From Nostoc sp. MG11 (GTDB taxonomy: Bacteria; Cyanobacteriota; Cyanobacteriia; Cyanobacteriales; Nostocaceae), in assembly GCF_014904695.1 (NCBI RefSeq), contig NZ_JACXXN010000024.1, positions 1 to 64,000 of the forward strand: a stretch of 64,000 bases of DNA, read 5' to 3'. The notes under the pieces were generated by a model. That model was not told the DNA's origin. It was given only the letters and a program-made list of their open reading frames with translations, and made no database searches. This document shows, one piece after another, positions 61,397 to 64,000 of the stretch. How positions within the stretch are numbered: position 1 is the stretch's first letter; every line of letters starts with the position of its first letter. A program made the position numbers and the translations under genes.

Positions 61397-62581
61397 TTAA
61401 GCTAATAGAATATTGCGTACTTGCTGAGCAATTTTACTCCAGTCGTAGTGTGTAGTGGCGTACTGACGACAGGCTTCTCGTGAAGGCATAGATATGTTTT
61501 CCAAAAACACATTTTCTAGTTTTTCAGTAATACTAGAAGCTTCAATAGAAGTAGTAATTAAATTGGGTGAAAAGTTCTCTAAAATTTCCGGCATTCCACC
61601 AACTGGAGTACACATAACTGGAGTACCACAGGCTAAAGATTCGACTATCGCTAATCCAAATCCTTCAAAAGATTGACTAGGCATGACGGTTAAATCAGCA
61701 GCTTGGTAAGCTATAGGTAACTGTTCATCAGGTATAAAACCTAAAAACTTAACATTGTCATCTAGCCCCAATTCTGTTGCTTGTTGTTGTAGTGTAGCTT
61801 GTATGTGTCCACGACCTGCGATCGCCAGCCAAATATCTGGAATTTTCGGTTTAATTGTCGCCACAGCTTGCAATAATTTATCAAGCCCTACTCGATGTAC
61901 TAAACGACGGGATGTAAATAAAATACGGCGATTAGTGGGCCAGCCTAACTTTGTTCGAGCCTCTTGAGGTGATAAATTTGTTTGAAATTTGGTAATATCC
62001 ACTCCACCGGGGATAACATGAATTTTACTCCAGGGAATTTGATATTTTTGATGTAGAATATTGCCAAATGCTTTGCTAAGAACAATAAAGCGATCGCAGC
62101 GGTTATAAGTACTTTGTTCTATCAGCCAATGCTTAAGAAAAATACTCAGTTTTTTATTAACAACTTCCTGCTGACTCTCCGAAGCCCAAGGGCCATGAAA
62201 GTTAAAAGTAATTGGTACTCCCTTCGGTAAAATATCTAAAATAGGAAAACTGTATAATGCAAAATGCAGATTAATTGCATCTGGTTTGCTAACTCTAGTT
62301 TTCTTAAAGTTCATGCGAATTGACCATAGTCTTTGCCAAATGGCACTATCTGGAGAAGCCAAGTTAGTTAGCTTAATTGGCAAATTTTGTTTACCTTCTG
62401 GTAGACCAACTCCACATAATTCAACCTGGTCTTGATTTGCTGCTAATTTATGAGTTAGTTCATAAATATATCTTTCTAAACCTCCGGGTGTTTTGGGAAA
62501 CCATCCTAATCCTAGAGTGAGAATTGACGCAGATGTTGAATCAAAATTTTCTTTGTGACTTTTCAAAAATGTGTCTCCCAT
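61397..62581 (-). CDS. Family GT4 glycosyltransferase
   Basis: The 394-residue protein reads LGLGWFPKTPGGLERYIYEL at its N-terminus (the GG-x-E loop of GT4), INLHFALYSFPILDILPKGV, FIVLSKAFGNILHQKYQIPW, HVIPGGVDITKF, ILFTSRRLVHRVGLDKLLQA, VKFLGFIPDEQLPIAYQAAD and the donor site FEGFGLAIVESLACGTPVMC. It is a retaining glycosyltransferase with an unknown sugar. The VHRVGLDKLL segment resembles the heparin/mannosyl-type GT4s seen in exopolysaccharide clusters. It is transcribed with the GT4 at 60174 (65-bp gap), this gene being first. A long AT-rich region precedes it. Confidence 0.92.
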   Translation of the reverse strand: MGDTFLKSHKENFDSTSASILTLGLGWFPKTPGGLERYIYELTHKLAANQDQVELCGVGLPEGKQNLPIKLTNLASPDSAIWQRLWSIRMNFKKTRVSKPDAINLHFALYSFPILDILPKGVPITFNFHGPWASESQQEVVNKKLSIFLKHWLIEQSTYNRCDRFIVLSKAFGNILHQKYQIPWSKIHVIPGGVDITKFQTNLSPQEARTKLGWPTNRRILFTSRRLVHRVGLDKLLQAVATIKPKIPDIWLAIAGRGHIQATLQQQATELGLDDNVKFLGFIPDEQLPIAYQAADLTVMPSQSFEGFGLAIVESLACGTPVMCTPVGGMPEILENFSPNLITTSIEASSITEKLENVFLENISMPSREACRQYATTHYDWSKIAQQVRNILLA

Positions 62582-63547
62582 AATGTATTGAGCATGAGTT
62601 TATTAATTACACCAAGCTCAACCGCCTATTTTGAATTCAGCAGCCAATTGCTGATGCTAGTACTTATATCCTGCCATTCTATGCATTATCCGCACTTTTC
62701 AAGTAGCTTTGCATACAAATCTGATTTTAATTTGGGATTATTTAAAAACCTAAGTTATTAAAGTCAACAACTGCATACACATTATAAATAAGAGTTTATT
62801 TTTTGTAAGGACACTAATTTATAAACTATTTATATCTTTATGTCAACAATAAAAATGAAACACATATTCTGTTAAATAAATAACACTATCTATGATAGAT
62901 ATGATACTTGCATAATAATTGTATATCTAATTTTTTCATCATGTTGATCAGTGCTCATTCTATCAAAAGCAACAATTTTATATGAATAAAAGTAATTAGA
63001 TCATCAATAATTTTGTATTAATATTTACTTAATATATTGTTTAAAAGTAAATATTAATACTTTGAATGATTCCGGTTAAAACTATTAATTTAAATTTGAA
63101 ATATTGATATTATTTTCATAAAGCTTTAGTAAATGCTAAATCATTAATATCAATTCTTTGTTATTTATATATATGTACTGCTAAACGCAATCTCAGCAAT
63201 TAAGTATCAATTATTTTCTGGGCTTAGATAGTTTTAAGTAAACAAACGCAAATAAATACAACTGCACAAAATAGTCAATATTCTATACCTAAACGTCGAT
63301 ATTATCAGGGTTTTGGATGTTAACAATTAATATTTATTTGCAGCAGTATACTTAATAATCTACATAGTCAGTCTGTATACATCTCAAAATGCAGGTATAG
63401 CAGAATACGATGTATTCAAGTTGTGATATTTAGCTGTTAATTACTGGTCTGTATGCTGTGATGTATATACAGTCAAGTGTAACTATGTTTTTTTTGGAAT
63501 TCCAGAAAAAATGAGCATTTAAAAGGAATTACAAGCTTAGGAATTTT
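62582..63547. other. Long AT-rich intergenic region
   Basis: This 966-bp gap is among the most AT-rich stretches of the window and has no gene-like frame. It separates the divergent GT4 operon and the exported-protein gene and presumably holds both promoters. Short repeats of AATATTAATAC type occur near 63015-63060. I see no RNA gene I can support. Confidence 0.5.
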
Positions 63548-64000
63548 ATGAAAAACAAATTACTACTAAAGTTAGAAAAATTCTGTCAACATCTCCATCA
63601 GCGTATCAAGAAGCTATCTCAAACTAGACGTTGGCACAAAAATAAAACTTTCAACTTTTTACTCAGTCTAACTGTCGGAGTAATTGTTACTTCCGTTGGA
63701 ATTACAACAGATTGGGCTACAACTGGAACGCCTGCACTGACATACAAAACATCTTGGATAGGTAATACTTTCGGCAGTGGAAACCTGCGGGTACAAAACA
63801 ATATAGAGGCCATGTATGTTGCTGCCGATGGCAAAGTTTATACTAACAGCCATTGGGATGAAGCTGGAGCAGAAGCACAAATATACAAAGATGGCAAAGT
63901 AATTAGTGCTATTGGTGATACTCACGGCTGGAGTCGTAGCGGTGGCAAAGCTGTGGCTGTAAATAGTAAATATATTTACATTGCCATGAGCCAAGGTGCA
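63548..64000 (+). CDS. Exported beta-propeller-like protein, cut by window edge
   Basis: The frame starts at ATG 63548 and is open to the last base, giving 151 visible residues. A basic N-terminus (KLEKFCQHLHQRIKKLSQTR) is followed by a transmembrane/signal helix (FNFLLSLTVGVIVTSVGITT). The mature part reads TGTPALTYKTSWIGNTFGSG, NNIEAMYVAADGKVYTNSHW, DEAGAEAQIYKDGKVISAIG and KAVAVNSKYIYIAMSQGA. The recurring MYVAADGKVYTN and KYIYIAMSQ patterns look like blades of an NHL/beta-propeller. It is probably an exported binding protein. The C-terminal fold and function are out of view. Confidence 0.75.
   Translation, partial: MKNKLLLKLEKFCQHLHQRIKKLSQTRRWHKNKTFNFLLSLTVGVIVTSVGITTDWATTGTPALTYKTSWIGNTFGSGNLRVQNNIEAMYVAADGKVYTNSHWDEAGAEAQIYKDGKVISAIGDTHGWSRSGGKAVAVNSKYIYIAMSQGA

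Overview
The window looks like chromosome of a filamentous, Nostoc/Anabaena-type cyanobacterium. The evidence is the very frequent HIP1 octamer (GCGATCGC), heptanucleotide short tandem repeats of the TGACTCT type, many palindromic interspersed repeats, and genes of an oxygenic phototroph: homogentisate phytyltransferase, cytochrome c6, a plant-type ferredoxin and a PEP-CTERM protein. The mycosporine gene arrangement (three genes plus a convergent D-Ala-D-Ala-ligase-like gene) matches, from memory, that of Nostoc punctiforme.

Layout. 1-9.7 kb: end of a HEAT-like gene, a 21-bp tandem repeat tract, a DUF559 nuclease embedded in interspersed repeats, homogentisate phytyltransferase, two TPR proteins, a CobA-HemD fusion, an M4 metalloprotease and a methyltransferase. 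9.7-15.6 kb: a long leader region, then mysA, mysB, mysC on + and mysD convergent on -, which together should make a sunscreen mycosporine-like amino acid. 15.8-20.3 kb: small exported or membrane proteins and a VOC protein. 20.4-26.5 kb: an unusual cluster of two asparagine-synthetase-like proteins without the glutaminase cysteine, a fold-III decarboxylase homologue without its PLP lysine, and a zinc-ribbon membrane protein with a possible Toprim-like domain. This is the best candidate here for an undescribed pathway. 26.5-28.9 kb: decay zone with a broken gene, a defective IS5-type element with TTA target duplication, and a four-fold repeat ending in TACA three bases from a tRNA-Arg(CCG), resembling the end of a Tn7-like (possibly CAST) transposon.

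29-42 kb: mainly housekeeping genes (M23 peptidase, TrmFO, FAD oxidoreductase, Tex, ferredoxin, small membrane proteins, cytochrome c6, aldo/keto reductase). 42.3-47.5 kb: a large CHAT protease-NTPase-TPR protein with nearly identical 120-bp TPR units, followed by a shattered toxin-antitoxin zone, a 90-bp direct duplication and a second 21-bp repeat tract of the same family as the first. 47.5-54 kb: DUF4385, VOC, methyltransferase, metallophosphatase, a PIN-toxin remnant, a NodZ-like fucosyltransferase and a GNAT acetyltransferase. 54-64 kb: cell-envelope genes: a nucleotidyltransferase/phosphomannomutase-like fusion with a degenerate mutase active site, MurA with a probable ATT start, an M48 peptidase, two GT4 glycosyltransferases and the start of an exported protein.

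Family names are assigned by reading motifs; no database search was possible.
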